Positions 1 through 8,145 of a stretch of DNA of 64,000 nucleotides are shown here, piece after piece. The stretch is from Bog-473 sp963809715. GTDB lineage: Bacteria > Actinomycetota > Acidimicrobiia > Acidimicrobiales > RAAP-2. Location: NCBI GenBank assembly GCA_963809715.1, contig CAWEKO010000005.1, forward strand, positions 186,001-250,000. Direction: 5' to 3'. Position 1 is the stretch's first letter. Each line of letters opens with the position of its first letter. A program made the position numbers and the translations under genes. The notes under the pieces are model-generated. The model did no database searches. It had not been told where the DNA came from and saw nothing but the letters and a program-made list of their open reading frames with translations.

Positions 1-1218
1 ATCCCGCTCGAACCCATCTTCGATGAGTTGCCCACTGACGAGTGGAACGTGGTCAAGGTGCATCTCCAGGACCAGGTCAAGGCCCAGGGCCTGTGGGGCG
101 CCTTCCTCGACCCGAAGCTCGGCGGCGAGGGGCTGGGTCAGCTCAAACTGGCCCTGATGTCAGAGATCATCGGCCGCTGCATGATGTCGATGACGATCTT
201 CGGGGTGCAAGCACCGGATAGCGGGAACATGGAGCTGCTGGCCCACGGTGCCACCGATGCCCAGAAGGAGCGCTGGCTGTGGCCCAACTTGCGGGGCGAG
301 ATCTCCAGTGCCTTCGCCCTGACCGAGCCCTTCCTTGCCGGAGCGGACCCGACCGTCATCGGCACGACCGCGACCAAGGACGGCGACGAGTGGGTGATCG
401 ACGGCCACAAGTGGTTCATCACCAACGCCTCGGTGGCCGACATCGTCCTCGTCTTCGCCGAGACCAACCCCGAAGGCCGGCCTCATCGCCACGCATCTGT
501 GTTCGTCGTCCCGACGGGCACACCAGGCATGGAGATCGTGCGCGACATCGGCACGATGGCTCACCCCGACCGCGCCTACGGCCGCATCGGAAACCATGCT
601 GAGCTCGTGTTCCACGACTGTCGCGTACCCGCCGACCACCTGATCGGGCAGCCCGGCGAGGGGTTCGTCCTCGCACAGCAGCGGCTCGGCGGGGGACGCA
701 TCCACCACGCCATGCGTTGGCTGGGACAGGCGCAGCGGTCGCTCGACATCATGTGCGAGCGGGCCGTGTCGCGGCGCTCCCACGGCCACCTCCTCGGACA
801 CCACCAGATGATCCAGGACTACATCGCCCTTTCCCACATGGAAGTCCAATCGGCCCGGTTGCTGACTTTCCAGACCGCGTGGAAGATGGACAAGTTCGGC
901 GCAGCAGCCGTGCGCGCCGACCTCGGAATGGTCAAGGCCCACGTGTCCAAGGTCGTCCTCGAGGTACTCGACCGCACCATCCAGGTATGCGGTGCCCTCG
1001 GCTACTCGAGCGACCTCCCGGTCGAAGGGTGGTACCGGACGACGCGCTTCGGCCCGATCGGCGACGGCCCCGACGAGCTCCACAAGTCGGTCCTCGCCCG
1101 CAGCCTTCTCAATGGCTACACGCCGGTGGAGGGGTGGCCGACCGAGCACATCCCGAGTCGGCGCCCGGCCGCGGAACAGAAGTGGGCCGACCTGCGCACC
1201 CTGGCCGGGGTGTCGTGA
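1..1218 (+). CDS. acyl-CoA dehydrogenase, ACAD10/11-like (5' end outside window)
   Basis: The frame is open from base 1 with no convincing start, so the gene begins upstream; 405 residues are visible. The protein has the acyl-CoA dehydrogenase layout: a helical N-terminal part, the flavin/substrate segment FALTEP near residue 105, the middle beta-domain stretch DGHKWFITNA near residue 135, and a helical C-terminal part with QVCGALGYSSD. Family members are FAD enzymes acting on acyl-CoA thioesters. The stop overlaps the next gene by GTGA, so it is co-translated with the HAD and APH-type genes. That trio corresponds to the domains of eukaryotic ACAD10, and in the levulinate (Lva) pathway a similar enzyme acts with an APH-type kinase on 4-hydroxyacyl-CoA. 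The family call is firm; the 4-hydroxyacyl substrate is inferred from context. Confidence 0.9.
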   Translation: MPLEPIFDELPTDEWNVVKVHLQDQVKAQGLWGAFLDPKLGGEGLGQLKLALMSEIIGRCMMSMTIFGVQAPDSGNMELLAHGATDAQKERWLWPNLRGEISSAFALTEPFLAGADPTVIGTTATKDGDEWVIDGHKWFITNASVADIVLVFAETNPEGRPHRHASVFVVPTGTPGMEIVRDIGTMAHPDRAYGRIGNHAELVFHDCRVPADHLIGQPGEGFVLAQQRLGGGRIHHAMRWLGQAQRSLDIMCERAVSRRSHGHLLGHHQMIQDYIALSHMEVQSARLLTFQTAWKMDKFGAAAVRADLGMVKAHVSKVVLEVLDRTIQVCGALGYSSDLPVEGWYRTTRFGPIGDGPDELHKSVLARSLLNGYTPVEGWPTEHIPSRRPAAEQKWADLRTLAGVS

Positions 1219-1931
1219 GGGCCGTCCTCTTCGACTTCGCCGGCACCCTGTTCGACGATCGGGCCCTGCGCGACGTACACCTCCGCCAGCTGCGGTTCGT
1301 GGCCCGGGCGGCCGGCGTCGAAGTCACCGACGAGGAGCTGCGGGCCGCCTACCGCCAGGGCATGGAGGTGGCCTACCGGGCCGTGGCGGTGCAGGCCTCC
1401 TACCTGCATCGCACCCTGTTCGGCGCCGCCTTTGCCGCCACTGCCGTCGCCCTCGGCGGGACGATCGACGAGGCCACCGCCGCCGAGGCCGTCGATCGCC
1501 AGTACCGGGCCACCATCGAGGAAGCCGTGCTGCGGCCCGACTGCCTGGAGACGCTGGCCACCCTGAAGCAGTCGTCAATCCACGTGCAGATCGTCTCGAA
1601 CATCGACGACGAGCAGTTCGAGCCCATGCTCGAACGCCTCGACCTGTTCCGCGTGATCGACGCCTGGACGAGCTCGGAGCAGGCTCACTCTTGCAAGCCG
1701 GATCCCGCCATCTACCGCCTGGCGGTCACCAAGGCGGGCGTCCTGCCGGAACAGGCTCTCTTCGTGGGCGACAGCATCCGCCACGACGTCGAGGGGCCGG
1801 CCTTGCTCGGCATGTGTACGGCGTGGCTGGCACCTCGGGAGGGTGCCGACCCCGGCAGTGCCCGCCCCGACGCCGTGATCACGGCATTGGCGGAGGTGCT
1901 CGATCTCGCCGGAGCGGGTGTGGTCGCATGA
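1215..1931 (+). CDS. HAD-superfamily hydrolase
   Basis: This 238-residue HAD hydrolase starts at a GTG overlapping the previous stop (GTGA). Motif I is DFAGTLFDD at residues 7-15, with the nucleophilic aspartate first. Motif II is the SN pair in VSNIDDEQF, the lysine of motif III lies in SCKPDPAIY, and the acidic motif IV is FVGDSIRHDVEG. A helical cap domain sits between motifs I and II, as in subclass I. Family members are mainly magnesium-dependent phosphatases or dehalogenases. It ends in an ATGA overlap with the APH-type kinase gene. HAD, APH and acyl-CoA dehydrogenase modules are fused in ACAD10, so these three products probably work on one pathway. The exact substrate cannot be read from sequence. 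Confidence 0.88.
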   Translation: MRAVLFDFAGTLFDDRALRDVHLRQLRFVARAAGVEVTDEELRAAYRQGMEVAYRAVAVQASYLHRTLFGAAFAATAVALGGTIDEATAAEAVDRQYRATIEEAVLRPDCLETLATLKQSSIHVQIVSNIDDEQFEPMLERLDLFRVIDAWTSSEQAHSCKPDPAIYRLAVTKAGVLPEQALFVGDSIRHDVEGPALLGMCTAWLAPREGADPGSARPDAVITALAEVLDLAGAGVVA

Positions 1932-2947
1932 CAGAGGAGCGCCTGGAGGCCTTCCTCGACGATGCCCTGGGCGACCGGATCCCCCTCCGGGTCACCCCCA
2001 TTGTCGGAGGCGGCTCCTGCGAGGTCTTCGCCGTCGACCGTGGGCCCGACCGGTGGGTGCTGCGACGGGCGCCGAAGCACGCCAGCTCCTCGACGGCCCA
2101 CGACGTACTGCGCGAGTTCCGCATCCTCGACGCCATCAAGGAGACGTCGGTGCCCATCGCCCGACCCGTGGTCGCCTGCGGCGACCCGGAGGTCTTCGGC
2201 GCGCCGTTCTACGTGATGGACCGCATCGAGGGGAAGCCCATCTTGAAGGCCGTGCCTGAGGCATGGGCGGCGGCACCCGAGTCACACGGCCGGGCGCTCG
2301 AGGAGCTCATCGACGCCCTCGTGGACATCCACGCCGTCGATTGGCATGCTTGCGGCCTGGGTGACCTGGCCCACGGCGACGACTACCTGGCGCGCCAGCT
2401 CTCCCGGTGGCTCACCCAGCTCGACTCCTACGGTGGTCGGGACCTTGCGCCCGCTCACGACGTGGCCGACTGGTTGGGGGCGCACCGGCCAGCCGGCCAG
2501 CCGAGCGCCCTGTGCCACGGTGACTACAAGCTCGACAACGTACTGTTCGCGCCGGAGTCGCCCCCCCGGCTGCTGGCCGTCGTGGACTGGGAGATGGCGG
2601 GCATCGGCGACCCGATCGTCGACCTGGCGTGGGCGCTCATCTTCCACCCGGGGCCCGAGGGCACCCTGCGCCTGGGCATGGCCAAAGAGCCGAGGTTCGA
2701 CGTGGCTCACCTCCCCGATCGGCGCACGCTGTTCGAGCGCTACGCGGCCGGCTCGGGCCGCGACGTCACGGCATTCGCCTGGTACGACGTGTTCGCCCGG
2801 TGGAAGCTGGCCCTCGTGCTCGAGGGCAGCTACGCCAAGTTCCAGCGAGGCCTGTCCGACAAGCCGGTGCACGAGCACTTCGGCACCCAGGTCGACCTCC
2901 TGCTCGCCAGTGCCGGCACCATCATCGACCGAGGAGGAGCGACTTGA
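1928..2947 (+). CDS. APH-family phosphotransferase (ACAD10/11 kinase-like)
   Basis: A 339-residue aminoglycoside-phosphotransferase-fold kinase whose ATG overlaps the HAD stop (ATGA). Visible features are an N-lobe with a glycine-rich GGGSCEVF segment, the catalytic loop CHGDYKLDN near residue 200 and the magnesium-binding VVDWEMAGIGDP near residue 225. Proteins of this branch next to acyl-CoA dehydrogenases are not antibiotic-resistance enzymes. Characterised relatives (LvaA, and the kinase domains of ACAD10/11) phosphorylate the 4-hydroxyl of hydroxyacyl-CoAs so that a partner dehydrogenase can eliminate the phosphate. The gene order here fits that role, which remains inference. The 3' end overlaps the next gene by TTGA. 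Confidence 0.88.
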   Translation: MTEERLEAFLDDALGDRIPLRVTPIVGGGSCEVFAVDRGPDRWVLRRAPKHASSSTAHDVLREFRILDAIKETSVPIARPVVACGDPEVFGAPFYVMDRIEGKPILKAVPEAWAAAPESHGRALEELIDALVDIHAVDWHACGLGDLAHGDDYLARQLSRWLTQLDSYGGRDLAPAHDVADWLGAHRPAGQPSALCHGDYKLDNVLFAPESPPRLLAVVDWEMAGIGDPIVDLAWALIFHPGPEGTLRLGMAKEPRFDVAHLPDRRTLFERYAAGSGRDVTAFAWYDVFARWKLALVLEGSYAKFQRGLSDKPVHEHFGTQVDLLLASAGTIIDRGGAT

Positions 2948-3933
2948 CCCAGAAGATGCAGGCCTGGCAGGTAAACGGCACGGGCGAGCCAGCCGACGTG
3001 CTCCACCTGGTCGACGTCGACGTACCCGAGCCCGGGCCGGGGCAGGCCCGGATCCGGGTGACCGCCGCCGGCATCGGCCTGCCCGACGTGCTGATGTGCC
3101 GGGGCACCTACCCGCTGACGCCCCCGCTCCCGTTCATCCCGGGGCAGGAGGCGACCGGCACCGTGACCGCTGTGGGCGAGGGGGTCGACCTGGCGATCGG
3201 TGCGCCGGTCATGGGCGTGACCGTGTTCTACGAAGGAAGCGGCTCATTCGCCGATGAGTGCCTGGTCCTTGCGGAGTCGGCCTTCGCCGTCCCCCCCGGC
3301 CTGGCCGACGCCGAGGCCGCCGGATTCTGGATCCCGCACCTCACCGGGTGGATCGGGCTGGTCGACCGCGGTCGGATCACCCCCGGCGACTGGTTGGCCG
3401 TGCTGGGGGCTGCCGGCGGGAGTGGTGCTGCCGCCGTCCAGCTCGGGTGCGCCCTCGGGGCGCGGGTCATCGCCACGGTGAGCGACGAGGAGCGGGCGGC
3501 CTTCTGCCGCTCGCTGGGTGCGGAGGCCACCGTGATCCACCGGGACAGGCCGATCGCACCCGCGCTGCGGGAGCTGACCGGCGGGCGGGGCGTCGACCTG
3601 GTCTACGACCCGGTCGGAGGGTCCATGGCCGAGGACGCCGCCGGCGCATTGGCGCGCAACGGGCGCCTGCTGTCCGTCGGGTTCGCCAGCGGGAAGTGGC
3701 CGAGTCTTTCGACCGTTCAGCTGGTCATGACGAACACCTCGCTCCTCGGCGTATTCGCCGGCGGCTACCGCCGCGAAGAGCTCGAGGACATCCATGCGAG
3801 CCTGGCCGGCCTGGTCGTCGACGGCAGACTGCGCAACGCGGTCACCGCCAAGATCACGTTCGAGGGACTGGCGGCGGCCGCCCAGTCCATGGCCGACCGA
3901 AACGTGATCGGCAAGCACGTGATGGTGCGGTGA
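2944..3933 (+). CDS. zinc-independent quinone oxidoreductase (MDR family)
   Basis: A 329-residue medium-chain dehydrogenase/reductase of the NADPH:quinone reductase type. A TTG start is chosen because GGAGGAG lies 5-6 bases upstream, whereas the internal ATG at 2956 is too far from it. The N-terminal GroES-like domain carries PFIPGQEATG, and the Rossmann domain has the nucleotide-binding signature GAAGGSGAAAVQL near residues 157-169. The usual structural-zinc cysteines are absent, as in the QOR branch. It probably reduces an enoyl- or quinone-type intermediate with NADPH. It overlaps the upstream kinase gene and is followed within 5 bases by the TetR gene, so it belongs to the same operon. 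Confidence 0.87.
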   Translation: MTQKMQAWQVNGTGEPADVLHLVDVDVPEPGPGQARIRVTAAGIGLPDVLMCRGTYPLTPPLPFIPGQEATGTVTAVGEGVDLAIGAPVMGVTVFYEGSGSFADECLVLAESAFAVPPGLADAEAAGFWIPHLTGWIGLVDRGRITPGDWLAVLGAAGGSGAAAVQLGCALGARVIATVSDEERAAFCRSLGAEATVIHRDRPIAPALRELTGGRGVDLVYDPVGGSMAEDAAGALARNGRLLSVGFASGKWPSLSTVQLVMTNTSLLGVFAGGYRREELEDIHASLAGLVVDGRLRNAVTAKITFEGLAAAAQSMADRNVIGKHVMVR

Positions 3934-3937
3934 CCCG

Positions 3938-4576
3938 ATGACCAGGGCACCCGACTTCGACCTCGACGCCGAGGCTATCGTGACCGCGGCGGTCGAGATC
4001 TTCGAGGAATCCGGCCTCGACGCCGTCAGCATGCGGAGTGTGTCGGCACGCCTCGGCGTATCCCCGGTTCCCCTCTACAGCCGGATTGGCAACAAGGAGG
4101 CGCTCGTCGATGCCATCGCCGACCGGTTGCTCGTTGACCTGGCGCCACCCAACGCCGCCGGTGAGCCGTGGGACCGATATGCGGTGCGGTGGGCGCGCCA
4201 GCTCCGGACCCGACTCCGAAAGGCCCGCGACAGCCGGCTCATCCTGAGTGCGGGCCGCGAGGCCTACGTCGAGGCGTCGCGTCCCCTGGTCGAGGCCATG
4301 CGCGCCGACGGGATGGCGGCCGACGCCGCCGTGCAGGCGTGCCGCCTCCTCATGTGGGCAACTGTCGGCTTCGGCGCGGTCGAGTCCGGTGTGGAGCCAC
4401 CACCCAGGCGCCGGCGCCGGACTCGCCCCGGTGGCGACCCGGGAGGTGTCGACGCCGCCGAGACCGACACGCTCTTCGATCTTCACATTCGCTACATCGT
4501 CGACGGCATCACGAGAGGAGCTCGCGCCGAAGGCATGAGCTCCGGCAGAACCAGTCGAAGGACGGTGGACCGATGA
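3938..4576 (+). CDS. TetR-family transcriptional regulator
   Basis: A 212-residue regulator with an N-terminal TetR helix-turn-helix at about residues 8-55: helix 1 around IVTAAVEIFEESG, then the recognition region MRSVSARLGVSPVPLYSRIGNKEAL. The rest is a helical ligand-binding and dimerisation domain without recognisable ligand residues. It sits between the oxidoreductase and SDR genes, overlapping the latter by ATGA, so it probably regulates its own operon in response to an acyl-CoA or related metabolite. No operator could be placed because the operon promoter lies before the window. Confidence 0.9.
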   Translation: MTRAPDFDLDAEAIVTAAVEIFEESGLDAVSMRSVSARLGVSPVPLYSRIGNKEALVDAIADRLLVDLAPPNAAGEPWDRYAVRWARQLRTRLRKARDSRLILSAGREAYVEASRPLVEAMRADGMAADAAVQACRLLMWATVGFGAVESGVEPPPRRRRRTRPGGDPGGVDAAETDTLFDLHIRYIVDGITRGARAEGMSSGRTSRRTVDR

Positions 4577-5322
4577 CGATTCCCAGTTTGGACGCCAACG
4601 ACAAGGTCGTGGTCGTCACCGGAGGGAGCAAAGGACTTGGACGGGCCATGGCGCTGGGGTTCGCCGAAGCGGGTGCCGATGTCGTCGTCGCCAGCCGCAA
4701 GCTCGATCCTTGCGAGGAAGTGGCCGCCGAGATCCGAGCATTGGGACACAAGGCTCTCGCCGTGAGGTGTCACGTCGGCGACTGGAGCGACTGCGCTGCC
4801 CTCGTCGAGACCACCGTCGCCGCCTTCGGCCGGATCGATGTCCTGGTGAACAACGCCGGCATCGCTCCGGTGCCACCGTCGCTGTTGGAGGTGAGCGCCG
4901 AGCTCTTCGACAAGACCATCGCCGTCAACCTCAAGGGTCCGCTTCGCCTGACGGCGCTCGTCGCTGAGCAAATGAGGGCTGGAGGCTCGATCATCAACAT
5001 CAGCTCCAAGGCGTCGCTTCACCCCACGGCGTTCACCGTGGTCTACGCCGCCGCCAAGGCCGGGCTGAACGCGCTCACCAAGGCGGCGGCCAACGAGTTC
5101 GGCCCGAAGGGCATCCGTGTCAATGCCATCGTCTGCGGTACGTTCCACACGGACAGTCTCCACGCCTCGCTTCCGACCCCGGAGTTGCAGGCGCAGATGG
5201 CCGGCCACGTAGCCCTGGGCCGGATCGCCTCGGCCGGGGAGATCGTCGGCACCGCGCTCTTTCTGGCCAGTGACGCCTCGTCCTACCTGACCGGAGAGCT
5301 CCTCCTCCTCGACGGTGGCTGA
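4573..5322 (+). CDS. SDR-family NAD(P)-dependent oxidoreductase
   Basis: A 249-residue classical short-chain dehydrogenase. The cofactor motif is TGGSKGLG near residues 17-24, the structural NNAG lies near residue 94, a catalytic serine is in INISSKAS and the catalytic pair is YAAAK. The C-terminal stretch ASDASSYLTGELLLLDGG is typical of 3-oxoacyl reductase-like SDRs, which interconvert hydroxy and keto groups. It is the last gene of the operon and overlaps the TetR gene by ATGA. Its likely job is one redox step in the acyl-CoA pathway encoded upstream. About 270 bases without a recognisable gene follow. Confidence 0.9.
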   Translation: MTIPSLDANDKVVVVTGGSKGLGRAMALGFAEAGADVVVASRKLDPCEEVAAEIRALGHKALAVRCHVGDWSDCAALVETTVAAFGRIDVLVNNAGIAPVPPSLLEVSAELFDKTIAVNLKGPLRLTALVAEQMRAGGSIINISSKASLHPTAFTVVYAAAKAGLNALTKAAANEFGPKGIRVNAIVCGTFHTDSLHASLPTPELQAQMAGHVALGRIASAGEIVGTALFLASDASSYLTGELLLLDGG

Positions 5323-5596
5323 AGGTACGGCCTCTGCGAAACCTGGGTCGGTTCAGACCTCCTGAGGGGCGGTCGGGACCCCCGCTCTCATCGGAGCGAT
5401 GCGGTGCCGGCTGTCGAGGAGTATTGACTGCCCGCGCGGCCGCCCCTCCTGCGACCCGTCCCGCTCAGCGTCCTGCTGCCCGTCAACCGCCGGACACCTC
5501 AACGATCAGGCCGGGTAGCGCCTGGGATGTGATCGAAAGTCTGTGCCGGGAGCGGTCACCGTTGAGGTGATGCTAGGTGGCATGGATGTGATGGGC

Positions 5597-6754
5597 TCAT
5601 GGGCGCCGACCGGTTGCGGGGTCAAGGATTTCTGTCACCGCACCGGCGGATTCATAACGTGATCCTGTAGCCACACATTGGGCCGTCGAGTGGCACACCA
5701 CTGCGTTGAGAGCACCGGTTCCCCCCACTGTCTGAATGCTTTGGTTGGCGACAATTGTGGCTGTCTTCGGATCAATTGGTACCGCTTGCCCAACAGAAGG
5801 GTCACCGCTGTCGTTGCCCACGGCCAGGCATAAGGAAATGGACGGACAGCTCACGGCCGTCAACATTGCCGCCCGTGCTGATATCGATCGATCGCTTTGG
5901 TCCTTTGCCAGCGCGCCTGTTTTCGGGTCGATCGGTACTGCCACCGACGGTTGGCTGGCACCCCAACCGACGGCCAGGCACACGGTGGTCGACGGGCAGG
6001 CCAGGTCGAACAGAACGCCTTTGTGGGTGACGTTTTGGACGCGCTGCCCACGGCGTATCGCTCCGGTGGCCGGATTCAGCGGTACGGCAATCCCCGCGGA
6101 CCTTCCAGAGTTCTCCCCGACAGCCACGCAAAGATTCGCCAAGGGACACTTCACGCCTTCGAGCCCGACGCCCCCCGTCCCCGAAATGGTCTGTACCCTT
6201 TGACCCCTCAAAATGGTTCCTTTAGCCGGACTGAGGGCCACCACGACACCCGACCCGCTGGAGTCGTGTCCCACTGCCAGGCACTGTCTCTTTGACGCAC
6301 ATGCCACCCCGGACATGAAGATGCCTGAGATCGTGTGGAGTTCTTGACCGCTGCGCACCATTGCGGAGCCCGAGTTGAGCGGAACGGCGATGCCCCTGGT
6401 TTCATTGGGATTTTCTCCCACGGCCAGACACACCGAACGCGATGGGCAGCTCACTCCGTTGAGGAACCCACTCGATCCAATCAGTTGGACCGATTGCCCG
6501 GTCGAGAGGCCACCCGACAATGGATCTAGAGACGCTGCTGCTCCCGAGTTCGCACTCGACGCCACGTTTCCGACGCCGATGCATCGGCTTGCGGAAGCAC
6601 ATGCGACGCCGTTGAAGGTGGTCATTGGCGTGAAGTCTTGAACGATGGCGCTGGCAGACGTCGTGAAGAGGAGTGACCCCGTTGCCAGGCCGACCAGAGC
6701 CAGCGCCATCATCAAGGAGCAAATTCGAATGGCTCGGGTAAACGAGTTCATCAT
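5597..6754 (-). CDS. secreted cysteine-repeat protein, predicted seven-bladed propeller
   Basis: The frame stays open far upstream into the integrase remnant, but the real start is the double ATG at 6751-6754. It directly precedes a Sec signal peptide: basic residues, a hydrophobic stretch, then cleavage near TTSASA. The mature protein consists of seven units of about 45 residues, each with the core V-x-C-x-S-x-x-x-C-x-A-V-G, for example GVSCPSRSVCLAVG. Two cysteines per unit suggest one disulfide per repeat, and between cores are segments of the form IDPKTG..QS. Such repeats occur in exported actinobacterial proteins of unknown function; a beta-propeller fold is inferred. It sits where the end of the integrase gene should be, so it may be element cargo. 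Confidence 0.75.
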   Translation of the reverse strand: MMNSFTRAIRICSLMMALALVGLATGSLLFTTSASAIVQDFTPMTTFNGVACASASRCIGVGNVASSANSGAAASLDPLSGGLSTGQSVQLIGSSGFLNGVSCPSRSVCLAVGENPNETRGIAVPLNSGSAMVRSGQELHTISGIFMSGVACASKRQCLAVGHDSSGSGVVVALSPAKGTILRGQRVQTISGTGGVGLEGVKCPLANLCVAVGENSGRSAGIAVPLNPATGAIRRGQRVQNVTHKGVLFDLACPSTTVCLAVGWGASQPSVAVPIDPKTGALAKDQSDRSISARAAMLTAVSCPSISLCLAVGNDSGDPSVGQAVPIDPKTATIVANQSIQTVGGTGALNAVVCHSTAQCVATGSRYESAGAVTEILDPATGRRP

Positions 6755-6891
6755 TACCTGGTAACCCCCGGTCGCCCATCCAGGCCGATGCGCATCGCTC
6801 AACGTAGTGCCTTGGCGCGGCTTTAGTTCCAAGACCGGGATGATCATGTTGATCGTGAGAACCCTTCGATAGACATCACATGCCCTTGGCC

Positions 6892-7870
6892 TTATGGCCG
6901 GGACTGGGGCATATCGAGTTCGGCGCACAGCTTGTGGACGACCGAGGAGAAGGTCTCGGGGTTGACCGGGCGGCTGCCGTCGGGAAACGGCGAGACCACG
7001 AAGGCGTCGCGCACGAGGCTCACGTCGGCCGCGGTGGCGACCTCGCCGCAGCGAGCACGCCATGCCTCGAGCAGTGTGCGCCCAGCCGGGGCCACCACCA
7101 CCCAGCGCTCACGGCCGCCCTTGGTGCTCTTCTCCCCGCGGTCCGTCCCCGCCCTATAGAGGGAGCGCCGGATCCTGATCCTCTCGCCCTCGATGTCGGT
7201 CCAGCGCAAGGCACAGAGCTCACCCCGGCGGGCACCGGTCAGGACGGCCAGGGACAGGAGCATCCCCCAGCGCTCGTTGCGCTCGGCCCCTCGGGACAGG
7301 AGTGCCTGCACCTCCTCGACGGAGGGAACCTGCAGCTCGACATGACCCAGGGGAGGCGGCTGGGCGCGCTCGGCCGGGTTGCGCTCGAGCCACCCCCAGC
7401 GGACGGCCTGGCTGAGTGAGGCCGAGAGCACGGCATGGTGGCGACGGATGCTGGCCGGCTTGAGGGGACGAGCACGGCCTTCGCCGGTGGCCAGCTTGCG
7501 GTACCACTCGTCGAGGTGCCGGGGCGTCAGGTCGGCGATCGGCACGTCGCCGAACTCGGGGAAAATGACGGTTTCGGCCGACCGCCGGGCGTCGTGGAGC
7601 GTCCGGGGGGCCCGGCCCCGGGCCTCGCTGTGGCGCAGCCATTCCTCGACCAGGGAGCGGACGGTCGCCGTCGAGTCCGTGGCCACCCGATTGTCGTCCA
7701 GTTCCTTCTGCCACGCCGGCAGGGCCGCTCGCGGCCGCGGTCTGGTTCTTGGCCTCGACGGTCTTGGTCCGCTGCCTGGGATGACCCGTGACGGGGTCGA
7801 TGCCGACGAAGACGCGGAGGCGCCAGGTGCCTGGGCCTCGCTGTTGGACCGACCCTGTACCCTTGGGTCG
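6892..7870 (-). pseudogene. tyrosine recombinase (phage-type integrase), frameshifted and truncated
   Basis: The main open part carries the SAM-like core-binding domain (SLVEEWLRHSEARG) and the start of the catalytic domain with the first catalytic arginine in TGARRGELCALRW. Translation stops after KLCAELDMPQSRP, exactly where the HxLRH box should follow, so the second arginine, both histidines and the tyrosine nucleophile are missing. The N-terminal arm-binding domain (GSVQQRGPGTWRLRVF, then DPVTGHPRQRTKTVEAK) lies in another frame, placing a frameshift near 7735. The gene lies beside tRNA-Ser, a common integration target. It is almost certainly inactive and marks an old integrative element. 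Confidence 0.85.
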
Positions 7871-7940
7871 TCTCGATGGCCTGGTTTGTGGACCCCACCC
7901 ACGGTGGAGGATAGAGACCAGAGAGAGGCCAAAGGGGCAA

Positions 7941-8029
7941 GGAGAGGTGCGAGAGCGGCCGAATCGGACTCACTGCTAATGAGTTGACCTGGGTAACCGG
8001 GTCCGAGGGTTCAAATCCCTCCCTCTCCG
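7941..8029 (+). tRNA. tRNA-Ser (anticodon GCT)
   Basis: An 89-base class II tRNA. Acceptor arms are GGAGAGG at 7941-7947 and CCTCTCC at 8022-8028, with discriminator G at 8029. The anticodon loop CTGCTAA is at 7973-7979 (anticodon GCT at 7975-7977), a long variable arm follows, and the T arm is GAGGG-TTCAAAT-CCCTC at 8005-8021. CCA is not encoded. The broken integrase lies immediately 5' of it. Confidence 0.95.
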
Positions 8030-8145
8030 CTCGGAGGCCGGGCGCTGGGCCCGGACCCTCCGGACGATCTGGCCCGCGTCGGCGCGGGCCTGCCGAGCCC
8101 CGCACAGGGCAGGGACGGCCTGGTGCAAGGAGTGTGTGCGTAAGC

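Noticed and set aside
1928..2947. Aminoglycoside resistance gene
   Set aside because: The kinase is embedded in an acyl-CoA operon and resembles the ACAD10/11 and LvaA kinases.
6755..7063. 103-residue N-terminal extension of the secreted repeat protein
   Set aside because: A clear signal peptide starts at 6754 and the extension overlaps the integrase remnant in a low-quality frame.
7941..8029. Duplicate tRNA-Ser 3' end marking the far side of the integrase element
   Set aside because: I found no second copy of the tRNA-Ser end within the window.
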